NCBI GenBank assembly: GCA_017483665.1
Contig: JAFUVM010000057.1
Span: 1-51,383 of the forward strand
From: Bacteroidaceae bacterium
GTDB lineage: Bacteria > Bacteroidota > Bacteroidia > Bacteroidales > Bacteroidaceae
Direction: 5' to 3'
DNA: 51,383 nucleotides
Part shown: positions 1 through 9,500 of the stretch, piece after piece
Layout of the letters: every line of letters starts with the position of its first letter
Numbering within the stretch: position 1 is the stretch's first letter
The notes under the pieces: model-generated
Told to the model about the DNA's origin: nothing
What the model saw: the letters and a program-made list of their open reading frames with translations, nothing else
Database searches by the model: none
Made by a program: the position numbers and the translations under genes

Positions 1-2
1 CC

Positions 3-287
3 GAGCGCCGCGCCCAGGGCATGAGCATCCCCGATGCCGCCTTCGAGGCCTGCAAGGAGCGTCTGCGCCCCATCCTGATGACGGTGCTCACGATGATTAT
101 CGGCATGGTGCCCCTCGTCATCGAGGGCGGTGCCGGTGCCAACGGCAACCGTGCCCTGGCTCTCGGCGTCATTGGCGGCATGAGCATCGGCACCATTGCC
201 CTGCTCTTCGTCGTGCCTGCCTTCTTCATCGTGTTCCAGAATCTGCATGAGAAGTTCCAGGGAAAGGAAGTGAAGAGTGAGGAATAA
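3..287 (+). CDS. RND multidrug efflux transporter, C-terminal fragment (5' end outside window)
   Basis: This is the last ~95 codons of an inner-membrane RND pump of the AcrB/HAE-1 type, which exports drugs or other amphiphiles using the proton gradient. The reading frame is open from the window edge, so the gene starts upstream. What shows the family is the segment ERRAQGMSI, then RLRPILMTVLTMIIGMVPL, followed by a Gly/Ala-rich loop and the last membrane helix GGMSIGTIALLFVVPAFF, the usual end of AcrB-like proteins. It stops 45 bases before an outer-membrane factor gene, the normal efflux operon order (adaptor, pump, outer-membrane channel). The ATGs inside the fragment are internal methionines, not starts. 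Substrate cannot be told from this piece. Confidence 0.9.
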   Translation, partial: ERRAQGMSIPDAAFEACKERLRPILMTVLTMIIGMVPLVIEGGAGANGNRALALGVIGGMSIGTIALLFVVPAFFIVFQNLHEKFQGKEVKSEE

Positions 288-330
288 GGAATCGTTATAA
301 CTTAATAACGAAATACCGAAATAACGAAAG
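285..330 (+). repeat. Short tandem word TAACGAAAT in pump/channel spacer
   Basis: The 45-base spacer consists of AT-rich words related to AATAACGAAAT repeated about three times and begins at the stop codon of the pump gene. The same word fills the spacers near 14637-14683 and 40560-40580, so it is a dispersed short tandem repeat rather than a unique spacer. Confidence 0.6.
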
Positions 331-332
331 AC

Positions 333-1691
333 ATGAAAAAACAGAATATCATCATTGTCGCAGCCGTGAGCCTGATGCTCTCGGGCTGCGGCTTATACAA
401 GAAGTACGAACAGAAGACGGAAATCCCGTCCGACGTCACCGGCGTGCCGAACGCAGCAACTGTCGAGGCTCCGCTCTCGTGGCGCGAGTTCTTCACCGAT
501 CCGCTCTTGCAGCAGCTCATCGAGCAAGTGCTGGCCAACAATGCCGACCTCGGCTCTGCCCGCATTGCCGTGGAGAAGAGCGAGGCTTCGCTGAAGGCAG
601 CCAAGCTCGCATACCTGCCTTCGTTCCATATCGCCCCGCAGGGAACCATTTCAAGCTTCGACTACAGCCGTGCAGCCAAAGCCTATACCCTGCCGTTGCA
701 GATGGACTGGGAGGTGGAAGTCTTTGGCTCTATCACCAACAGAAAGCGTGCTGCAAAGGCCGTTATGCTGCAGAGTCAGTGCTACGAGGACGCGGTGTAC
801 TCCAATCTCGTCAGCACAGCCAGCCAGCAGTACAGCCTGCTGCAGGTGCTCGACCGTCAGCTGGAGATTCTCACCCAGACCGATGCGCTCTGGAACGCTT
901 CGCTCGAAACGCAAAAGGTGCTTTGGGAGAACGGCAAGTCTTACTCCACCGCTGTCAACCAGATGGAGTCGTCGTACCTGAACGTCAAGACGCAGATTGT
1001 CGACACAAAGCGCAATATCCAGAGCGTGGAGAATGCCATCTGCAGCCTGATTGGCGTTTCGCCCCGGCACATCGAGCGCAGCAAGTGGGGCAGCTACGCC
1101 TTGTCTCAGAAGTTGGTGAATGGCGTGTCGGCTCAGATGCTGGAGCGCCGTCCCGACGTCCGCATGGCAAACCATGTGATAGAGGAGTCCTTCTATAACA
1201 TGCAGGTTGCCCGTGCCGCCTTCTTCCCCACCATCACGTTGTCCGGACTGGTCGGTTGGACGAACAATGGCGGCGGAGCAGTCCTCAATCCCGGAAGCCT
1301 CCTGCTCAACGCCATGGGGCAGCTCGCACAGCCCATCTTCTCGCGGGGAACGCTGAGGGCAAACCTCAAGATTGCCAAGCTGACGATAGAAGACGTGAAG
1401 CGCGGCTATGTGCAGACGGTCATCGATGCCGGTAACGAAGTGAACGAAGCTCTGGCCGACTATCAGGCTGCAGTCGAGAAAAACAAGTACTACCAGCGCC
1501 AGATCGAGGTGCTCCACGAAGCCTATACCGGCACCCACGAGCTGATGGACAACGGCAAGGCCAATTATCTGGAGGTACTTACAGCCCAGGAGTCGCTGCT
1601 CAGCTCCCAGCTCAGCGAAGCCATGAACATGTACGACGGCTGCCAAGCCCTCATCGCCCTCTACATCGCCCTTGGCGGCGGCGGGAAATAA
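333..1691 (+). CDS. Outer-membrane efflux lipoprotein (TolC/NodT/OprM family)
   Basis: This is the outer-membrane channel partner of the RND pump just upstream; the trimer forms a beta-barrel and periplasmic alpha-tunnel through which the pump ejects substrate. The N-terminus is a lipoprotein signal ending LMLSGC, with the lipid cysteine at residue 19. Length (452 residues) fits OprM/CusC relatives. The two internal OEP repeats are visible: LLQQLIEQVLANNADL near residue 60 begins the first, and the second holds RPDVRMANHVIEES near residue 273 and AFFPTITLSG near 295, both family hallmarks. The start is the ATG preceding the signal peptide. It is probably co-transcribed with the pump, from which only 45 bases separate it. 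Confidence 0.93.
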   Translation: MKKQNIIIVAAVSLMLSGCGLYKKYEQKTEIPSDVTGVPNAATVEAPLSWREFFTDPLLQQLIEQVLANNADLGSARIAVEKSEASLKAAKLAYLPSFHIAPQGTISSFDYSRAAKAYTLPLQMDWEVEVFGSITNRKRAAKAVMLQSQCYEDAVYSNLVSTASQQYSLLQVLDRQLEILTQTDALWNASLETQKVLWENGKSYSTAVNQMESSYLNVKTQIVDTKRNIQSVENAICSLIGVSPRHIERSKWGSYALSQKLVNGVSAQMLERRPDVRMANHVIEESFYNMQVARAAFFPTITLSGLVGWTNNGGGAVLNPGSLLLNAMGQLAQPIFSRGTLRANLKIAKLTIEDVKRGYVQTVIDAGNEVNEALADYQAAVEKNKYYQRQIEVLHEAYTGTHELMDNGKANYLEVLTAQESLLSSQLSEAMNMYDGCQALIALYIALGGGGK

Positions 1692-1719
1692 TAAATAACA
1701 AAGATGTTCCAAAAACGAT

Positions 1720-1910
1720 GATGAAAACCCAGGCAAGGACAATTCTTTGGCAGAATAGGTTACAGGCAAGTGGATGCTCTTGGACTCCGACGGGCAGACT
1801 GTGATAACGGACAGGGTGTCAGTGCAGACTACAGTGCCGAGGACGTCATAGGCACATGGGACGGATACTACGCTTGCGACTCCCCTGGCGGCCACAACGA
1901 AAGAATTTAA
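1720..1910 (+). pseudogene. Decayed lipocalin-like lipoprotein remnant
   Basis: No intact gene lies here, but two overlapping frames carry protein-like text. One reads DENPGKDNSLAE, then an in-frame TAG, then VTGKWMLLDSDGQTVITD. The other continues QGVSADYSAEDVIGTWDGYY and ends at 1910. The phrases LAE(Q)VTGKWM and VIGTWDGYY resemble starts of lipocalin-like beta-barrel repeats of Bacteroidales lipoproteins. One stop plus one frameshift would explain the pattern. The signal peptide and the rest are missing. The last 30 bases resemble the sequence at 17176-17205. This is inference from translation only. Confidence 0.35.
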
Positions 1911-1946
1911 CTTTCAGAGACAAACGGATATTAAAAATCTGAGGGA

Positions 1947-1981
1947 TTTTGCGATAATCTCACAGAAAAGTTGTATCTTTG
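1947..1981 (+). promoter_or_regulatory. Bacteroidota-type promoter of the first TA pair
   Basis: A TATCTTTG box at 1974-1981 matches the -7 consensus TAnnTTTG, and TTTTG at 1947-1951 can serve as the -33 element, spaced 22 bases from it. It lies 28 bases before the antitoxin ATG at 2010, giving a very short leader. Confidence 0.55.
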
Positions 1982-2009
1982 CAACGTTAAACTCAATACG
2001 CAAGAAGAT

Positions 2010-2276
2010 ATGGCAACAACAACCGTAAGACGACACACTGCTCATCCCATGAGCTACTACCGCGAAATGGTGAAGGACATGGACGACAGTCAGAAGCTGG
2101 AGTTGGTGTCGATACTCATAGAGAGCGTCAAGCCCATACAGACCAGGACGCTGCCTGACATGCCATTCGAGGAGGACTTTCCCGACATGGACAAGGAACT
2201 GTATACACCCGAAGAGGCCTACGAACTGACGATGAAGGACATCAAGGCTATCTACGACAAGGAATATGCAGTATAA
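2010..2276 (+). CDS. Putative antitoxin of a ParE/RelE-like pair
   Basis: This is an 88-residue protein starting MATTTVRR. An upstream in-frame TTG at 1971 falls inside the promoter box, so the ATG at 2010 is chosen. I see no named antitoxin family. The N-terminus is basic (TVRRHTAHPMSYYREM), the middle helical (MDDSQKLELVSILIESVK) and the C-terminal half acidic (PFEEDFPDMDKELYTPEE), a layout seen in antitoxins that bind DNA with one end and toxin with the other. The role is inferred from its place: the next gene overlaps its end by 11 bases and resembles ParE/RelE toxins. Confidence 0.6.
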   Translation: MATTTVRRHTAHPMSYYREMVKDMDDSQKLELVSILIESVKPIQTRTLPDMPFEEDFPDMDKELYTPEEAYELTMKDIKAIYDKEYAV

Positions 2277-2562
2277 GTATTTCTACACCAAGCGTACGGC
2301 TGCCAAGATAAGAAGTTTCTATCGGAACGTGGCCATGAAGTACCAGCACACCTATTCCTACGAAGACATGGAGCGCAACGTGCGCGATGCCTTCTTCGCT
2401 ATCTACGCCATAGAGAGGACGCTGCCACGTCGTCGTCCCACCATCAGTCGATGGGCAGGCTACCATATGGCGAACACCGACAAGTGGTACTACGCTTACA
2501 CCGTCGAGGGCGACACCATTACGGTGGTCGATGCTTGCCATGCACAAAATATGCACGACTGA
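2266..2562 (+). CDS. ParE/RelE-like toxin
   Basis: This 98-residue basic protein has the features of the ParE/RelE fold: a start MQYKYFYTKRTAAKIRSFYR that forms strand and helix, a central helix with DAFFAIYAIERTL, and the late strands RWAGYHMANTDKWYYAYTVE and TITVVDACHAQNMHD. RelE members cleave mRNA on the ribosome and ParE members poison gyrase; which applies cannot be read from sequence. Its ATG lies within the last codons of the upstream gene (11-base overlap), implying translational coupling. The C-terminal DACHAQNMHD position matches where these toxins usually end. Confidence 0.68.
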   Translation: MQYKYFYTKRTAAKIRSFYRNVAMKYQHTYSYEDMERNVRDAFFAIYAIERTLPRRRPTISRWAGYHMANTDKWYYAYTVEGDTITVVDACHAQNMHD

Positions 2563-2802
2563 TTCCCCGACATCCCCCCTCAGAAAGGTACCCGCCGAGA
2601 TTCTCACAGACAAGAGAGTCTCGGCGGTTTGCATTTCCTGCGGCGGCATCCGTATTGTCTCAGGTACTGCCGGAAATCGAGGGAAAATACCATATCACGT
2701 AGTTTATGCGAAATAATCTGCAAATCTGCCAGGGAACATACAATCTTGTGTAAATGATACGCTTGCAATATGGCAGATGACATGGCAGATGCCACAGAGG
2801 AA

Positions 2803-2903
2803 GTTGACGAGTTGACAAGTTGACGAGTTGACAAGTTGACAAGTTGACGAGTTGACAAGTTAACGAGTTGACAAGTTGACAAGTTGACGAGTTGACGAGT
2901 TGA
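2803..2903 (+). repeat. 8-bp tandem array GTTGAC(A/G)A, about 12.6 copies
   Basis: The stretch is made of about twelve and a half head-to-tail copies of GTTGACAA or GTTGACGA, with one TTAACGA variant. Copies alternate irregularly between A and G at position 7. It lies in a gene-free stretch after the first TA pair; there is no spacer structure as in CRISPR. Function unknown. Confidence 0.9.
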
Positions 2904-2933
2904 GACAGGAATCGTTCCCTGGGCGTGGTAACT

Positions 2934-3110
2934 GTTAGGTCGACGAAGTCAACGATGGGTACGGCACGTGGGAACGATGGGTACGGCACGTGGGAAGCTT
3001 TAGCTCGACGAAGTCAACGATGGGTACGGCACGTGGGAAGCTTTAGCTCGACGAAATCAACCGTTAGCTCGACGAAGTCAGCCGTTAGGCGGCGAAGCCA
3101 ACAATGGGTC
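2934..3110 (+). repeat. Composite direct repeats with word CTCGACGAAGTCAAC
   Basis: Two near-identical 45-bp units (TCGACGAAGTCAACGATGGG, then TACGGCACGTGGGAAGCTTT) are preceded by a partial unit and followed by two shorter decayed ones. A nearly identical word, GCTCGACGAAAGTCAAC, is found in the in-frame insert of the MFS gene at 42307-42323, which ties this intergenic array to the gene-invading repeats. The open frames across it are simply translated repeat. Confidence 0.8.
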
Positions 3111-3321
3111 ATCAGTGGTACAAAAAAGGACGTAGGTTAATGGTTCAACTTTCAGAATTTGCAAAAAATGTTTTATAATCTACAAAAACATACTTGGCGG
3201 AGACTTTCTGGGCAAGAAGAATGGGGAATTTTTATTATCTTTGCACGTTAAATATCTCACCGACGGGTGACAAAGAAGACAAGACGACAGGTTTAATACA
3301 TGTTATTAACTGAAATTTCAG
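3111..3321 (+). promoter_or_regulatory. Promoter and long leader before the giant surface-protein gene
   Basis: A TATCTTTG -7 box at 3236-3243, followed by GCACGTTAAATAT, is a good Bacteroidota promoter. The predicted transcript would carry a leader of about 250 bases before the giant gene at 3505, containing a small open frame (3322-3486) and a hairpin-capable GCCGCTTTCAGCGGC at 3388-3402. Confidence 0.5.
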
Positions 3322-3486
3322 ATGTCAAGTAGATATATGAAGATAAAGGTTCCGCCAGCGCCTGAGGCGACAACCGAAGAAGATAGCCGCTTTCAGCGGC
3401 GGAAGATAGAGGACGACACAAAAAACTACCTAACAGGGATAAAAAGATGGGAAAAGCTGTGGAACTTTCGAAACTTAAATTATTAA
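3322..3486 (+). CDS. Possible 54-residue leader protein upstream of the giant gene
   Basis: The frame begins MSSRYMKIKVPPAPEATTEE and ends EKLWNFRNLNY, stopping 18 bases before the giant gene. It is strongly charged (many Lys, Arg, Asp, Glu) with one Pro-rich patch, and has no signal peptide. I recognise no family. It lies entirely within the predicted leader downstream of the 3236 promoter box and contains a GCCGC...GCGGC hairpin in its middle. It could be a real small protein, a regulatory leader peptide or chance; no clear ribosome-binding site precedes it. Confidence 0.35.
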   Translation: MSSRYMKIKVPPAPEATTEEDSRFQRRKIEDDTKNYLTGIKRWEKLWNFRNLNY

Positions 3487-3504
3487 TTATATAAGGATTA
3501 ACTT

Positions 3505-6500
3505 ATGACGAACAAATCAACAAACATCAGGCGAGGGCGGCTGTGGCTCCTGTTACCGGCGCTCTTCGCATGGCTGCTGCCAGAGCAGGCTGCGGCCCGC
3601 GTCACCTACGTGGAAGAACCAAGCAACTACACCGTAGCGCTGACGGGTTCCAATGTCATCACCATCTTTGCTCCCCTCTGCGACTTCGAGGGTACCGACA
3701 CCTGGGTCTCCAAAGGCAAGATATATTTCGAGGGAGAGGGAGTGGCGAAGACCGAGCTCCTGCACTTCTACTGCAAGGATGTGCCCTGGGACGGCTATAG
3801 CAATAGCTGGACGGAGATACCGGTCGTCTTCAGCACAGCTGCAGAGGGCTACCTCGACATCAAGCAGGGCAACTCATCCAACAGGTTCAGCCTGTACAAA
3901 TCCAATGGAGAAGTATCCAAGCAAATCAAGCGCGAGGGCGAAAACCTCTTCTCTTTTACTGCCGACTGGATTCTGCCCTATAATCTGCTGGGCAAGAACC
4001 TGACGCTCAGTTGGGAGATAGAGCGCAACATCTCCGGCGCCGCCGCCAGGGCGAATGTGACACCCAAGGCCGAGACAATCACCGTGCCCCAAGCCGCCGA
4101 GGTCGCTACGCCCATCGTCTCCCTCGCCACGCTGAACCCCAAGAGCAAGGGCGTGCTGGAGCTGCCATGGTTCCTGGGAGCCAAGGAGATTTCCTCTATC
4201 AGGTACGAATACACCGATGCCGGCGGCGTCCGCAAGGAAGTGCCCATGTCCAATACCGTGAACAGCAGCACCATCCAGCTCAATGCCGTTGAGCCTCACC
4301 GAGGCTTCCAGATCGTTGCCAGCTACTATCAGGAAGGAGCCAAGGGCAAATACCACATCGAGAACGTGAAGACCGAGGCCAAGAACGTTGCCTTGATTCA
4401 CGCTCCGACAAACCTGAAGGCACGCTCCCTGGGCGGTCAGAAGGGCAAGGTAGAGCTGTCGTGGACCGTGCCGTACCTCGACGATGACGATGTGGCCATC
4501 ACCGACTTCTTCGAGATTCAGCGCTCGCTGACCGGCAAGGAGGAAGACTTCATCGGCATTGGACAGGAAATCTTCAGCCAGACAGTCAAGGAAGGCACCT
4601 ATTCCTTCATCGACAGCACCCTGGTGGATGCCATTGCCGAGGGCATGCTCAAGAATGGCGGAACGCTGGAGAACCTGACCTACCGCGTGCGCCGCGCCAT
4701 CACCAAGGACTGGGGATGGGGCACGGACAACAACTGCGCCGCCAGCACAAAGTGTATGCTCGAGAACCTGCACCTGCTGCGCATTGCCGACTACTCGGCC
4801 AAGTGGGAGGACGAGCGGGCCTACACCGTGCGCGTCACGTGGAAGTATGCCGAAGAGAATGGAGGCGTATGGGACAACCGGGCCAAGATGAAGCTGCGCC
4901 TCATCATGAAGAACCGCGACGGAGAAGTCATCGACACTACCGAGTATCAAGTGAACCCCACTGAGCGCCAGCAGTGCTACAAAGTGGTGAGCTGCACACG
5001 CCCCTGCGTGAAGTACGACATCGAACTGTTTGTGGAGCGCGACCAGTCGCCCATCAACCATTTGGAGAATGTGCAGCCAGAGTTCTTCCCCATCCGCACG
5101 GTCAGCGACTGGGCGGCGTTCCGCGACATGGTAGCTGCTGCCAAGGGAGAGCGCGACGTGAATGCCCGCCTCTATGCCGACATCCCGGAGACCGACGTAT
5201 TCGTTGGCTGGAATTCGGACGCTGCCTACCGTGGCACGTTCGACGGCAACGGCCACACGCTGAACGTCAAGGCCCCCAACAACGAGCCTCTCATGGCTCC
5301 CTTCCGCTATGTAGGCAATGCCACCATCATGAACCTGCACACGGCAGGCACCATCCTAACCAACGAACGGTACATATCCGGTATCGCCGGAGAGGTGAAG
5401 GCTGGCTCGACGGTCACCATCGAGAACTGCCGCTCGTCGGTCACCATCAACAGTACCTTTAAGGGTTTCGGCTACGGCAGCACCTACAAGGGTGAGACAG
5501 ATAATGGCGGCCTGATTTCCCGCTTGGGCAACAACGCTGCGGTCGTCATACGTAACTGTAAGTTCGACGGCAGCTTCGAGGGTGAAGAAAGCCGCAATAA
5601 CGGCGGATTCATCGGCTATTGCCAGGACAAGAGCTCGGCAACCATCGACAACTGTCTTTTTGCGCCCGACCACATCGGTACCCGCATCGCAGGTTGCGAA
5701 ACGTGGGTACGCGGAAGTGACTTCACCCTGACACTCAAGAACAGCTATGCCACAACAGAGTATGGTGAGCCCAAAACCATAGACATCGACGGCAAAACCT
5801 TCATGGTACTGCGAAACAATGACGACTGGGGCAAGTTCCTGGACGCGCTGAAGACAAATTCTGCCACTAACGCCATCATGGATGCCGACTTCGGAATTGT
5901 CACCGCTGCGGATAACTTCTCCGGCATCTTCGACGGTAACGGCCATACGCTGAACGTCAATATCAATGGAGGTAGCACGGAGAGTATCGCCCTATTCAAG
6001 AATGGCAGAGACTTCACCATCAAGAACCTGCATCTTACCGGTTCCGTATCAGGAGCAAACCATGTGGCAGGCCTCGTGGGTATCAGCAACGTGTCCAACG
6101 ACGATAACCGCAACCACATCGACAACTGCCGCGTGTCGGCAACCATAAACTGCTCAAACTATATATTTGGCGGCTTTGTGGGTCGTGGAAATCGTGTTGA
6201 CATTCACAACTGTCTGTTCGACGGTCAACTGGTGTGTCCTTCCGCCGACCCTTGGGCCGGTGTGTTCATGGGCTTCGTCGATGGCGGCATAGCTATGGGA
6301 GTGGAGAACTGCCTGTCAAACGCAACATTTAACAACATCAACCATCGTGCGCTGAACATCTCCGGCAACCCCGACGGCCCCCCATATGGATGGGGTAATG
6401 GTTACAGTCAATGGGTCAAGAACAACTGGAGCTATGGCGACTTGGAAGGAGCCAGCAAGATTACAGGCGAATCATCGGAAACGATGGTGAAGTACCTGGG

Positions 6501-9500
6501 CAGTGAAAACTGGCAACTTGTCGATGGCAAAGTCGTTCCCAAGATGCGCGTCCTCCAGGTGATTAAGACAAGGCCCATCGGAGAGATAGAAGGCTATTTC
6601 ACCGACGGATGGAAAAAGGAGAACAACGTCCTTGTGCCTGTCACTACCACGACACCCGAACCAATCATGGCCGACATCAACACCAATCCCGACCTGCCCG
6701 ACTTCTACCACGCAAGCAACGGCAAAATTGAGAAGACGCTGATAACACAGACCCGGCAGAGCAGCGTACTGCTGACGTGGGACACCGACGGCAACCCCAT
6801 CGACTACTTCACCGTGCTGCGCCGCGTGAAGGGTGAGACAGCCGAGAGCGCCTGGAAGGAGATCGCCACCAACCTCGACCAGATGAGCTACGAGGACACC
6901 AGCGTGTCGCCACTGGAGACCTATGAATATAAGGTACGCGCGACCAACGACTGCGAAGGCGTCACCTTCACCGATACCGAGGTGAAGGTGGGCGAATGTA
7001 AGCATACGGGCCGCGTGGAAGGCTATGTGCGCTACAACGACGGCACCAGCGCCGCAGGCGTCGAAGTGGCTATCAAACTCGGCAACGAAACAGTCACAAG
7101 CACATTCACCGACGACAGCGGATACTTCGTGGCTGACGAGCTGTCCTACAACGGCAAGACTACCGTCACCTACGTGGTGACCCCCGTCGCTGCCAACAGC
7201 AAGGTACAGTTCGACGAGCCCTTCAGGGTCAACGTGACCTTCAATGCCAAAAGCAACAACGAGACGCTGCGCGAGTTCGTCATCAACAGCGGCAAGCTCT
7301 TCTCAGGCTTCGTCATGTACGACGGCACCAGCATCCCCGTGAAGGGCGCACACTTCAAGGTGAACGGACGCTATCTCTACAACAGAAGGGGCGACCTGCT
7401 GGAGACCGAATACGACGGCAGCTTCTCCTTCCGCGTCAATCCGGGCCGCGACACCATCCAGGTAGTGATGGACGGCCACACCTTCGTGGATGACGGCTAC
7501 TATAAGAGCAAGGCAGGCCATGACTTCACCTCCGATGTGGCACAGACCTACTTCTACGACGCCACGAAGGTGAAGCTGACGGGCCGCATCGTGGGTGGCG
7601 ACGACCAGGGCAAACTGCCGCTGGGCAACAACCTCTCGCGCAACAACCTGGGCGACAAACTCAAGATGGTGCTCACACTGGAAGGCGACAATACGTCATG
7701 GCTCGTCTATGACAACCTGAACCCCAACCGCACCGAGCGCGAAGCCACCTACCGGCATCCGCGTGGCAACGGCCACAAGACGACGGTGAAGACCACACGC
7801 AAACGCATAGAAGTCTCGCCCGACTCCATCACCGGCGAGTACGAGCTGATGCTGCCCCCCGTGCGCTGGAAAGTGCAGCAGGTATATTGCGAAGGCTACT
7901 CCACCCTGTTCCAGGAAGGACAGGTGAGCGAAGTCATCGACCTGACAGACTGCCTTGCCAGCAAGGACACCACCTACAGCGGCACCTACAAGGACGCTGA
8001 CACCATCACGGTTGCCAAACCCAAGCTGACGTACAACGCCATCTACAACCGCATCTATCACAGCCCGAAGGAAGTGACCTACAAGCAACTGGGCTACGAC
8101 GACTTCGACTACCTCGGCGACAAGACCTACACCGCCGCCGACCTGCTCGGCAACAAGACAGACGTACCGCTGGCCTATAAGAAGGACAAGGACTCAAGGC
8201 AGGCTGCCTATACCTTCGGCTATCCCGTATTCAGCCTGGAGCGCAAGTACTACATCCAGGTGCAGGTGGCAGAAAGCTATCCCTACAACAATAACAAGTC
8301 AAGCGGAAAGATTGACTACGTGAAGGTAGGCGGCGGCAAGGCCACCATGTACAACGGCATGAAGGCCGTCTCTGCTTTGGAATACAAAAAGGAAGCTGAC
8401 CTGGACAGCCTCGGACGAGCCATATTCGAGCTGACCGTGGACCAGACGCCACAACTGCTGACAAGGGAGAGCGCACTGAAGCGCGTGAACTTCAGTGTCA
8501 TGCAGGACGGCACCTTCTATGAGGCAGAACCCCTGTACGGCTATGTGCTCAACATGTTCGCCACTGGCGCAGGCAAGGAAATTCTGACCGACGGTCAGCC
8601 CCTGCTCTTCGACATCCTGCGCGACCCGCCAGGTGGCAGCAGCTCGAACTCACTGGCAAAGGGAACAACGCTGAACTACTCCTACTCGATGGACATGACA
8701 CTCATGGCCGGCCTGCTGCTGAACTTCACATTAGGCTCCAAGATGCAGAGCTTTGCAGGCACCGTGGCTGCACCCGCAGGTGTAGGTTCCACGATGGGCC
8801 TCATCAATTCATCGGACGCAGCCGACATGCTAGTCTCCGACCTCATCTTCACGATGGCTGGCAACAAGGGTTACTCCTACACGATGAACATAGGCCACAC
8901 CATCAGCACCAGCAGCGACCCGAGCATGGTGGGTGCCGATGCCGACCTCTATATCGGTGCGGTACAGAATGTCGTAGTGATGCCTATGTCCAGCATTCGC
9001 GCCATCTCCGACGAAATGTACAAGAACATTACCGCCAACCAGGGTCAGGGCCTTCCCGACAGTCCTACAAGCGAACTGGCAAAGCAGATTCAGTACGGTT
9101 CGCTGGTGCACATTGCCGAGGGCACCGATGCCGAGGGCAAGAAGTTCCACTTGGTGCGCGACCAGACGATTGGCTACGGCCCGAAGCTGCAGTCGCAGTT
9201 CATGTACTCGCAGAAGCAGATTCTCAAGCAGATCATTCCGCAACTGGCAAAGGAGATTCTCGACATGGTGTACGTAGGCACAGAGGCAGATGCCAAGAAG
9301 CTGGCCAACAGGACCCAGTTCCCCGTCTATCTGTCCCTGCGCGAGCCTAACGACTCGCTGTTCGGCGTAGTCAACACCAAGGTCATCCCCGACCATATCT
9401 ACAACACGACCATCAAGAAGGCAGAAGAAGGCGTCAACTACCTTGTAGTGCTGCCCGACGGCAAGAAGGAGACTGACTTCAACGACGAAATCGCAGCCAA

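Noticed and set aside
651-1895. 414-codon minus-strand open frame opposite the efflux lipoprotein
   Set aside because: It is the antisense shadow of a GC-rich real gene; its translation is rich in His/Leu/Val/Ala with no domain and no ribosome-binding context.
2803-2903. CRISPR array
   Set aside because: Units of 8 bp are directly adjacent with no unique spacers; the same applies to 47799-47910. No cas genes are near.
2925-3140. 71-codon open frame over the composite repeats
   Set aside because: Translation is a repeat of the DNA repeat (KSTMGTARGNDGYGTW-like); not a gene.
3874-5340. 488-codon minus-strand open frame
   Set aside because: Antisense of the giant gene, with low-complexity translation and no family features; the same holds for 8830-9660, 9775-10710, 10711-12099 and 12184-13872.
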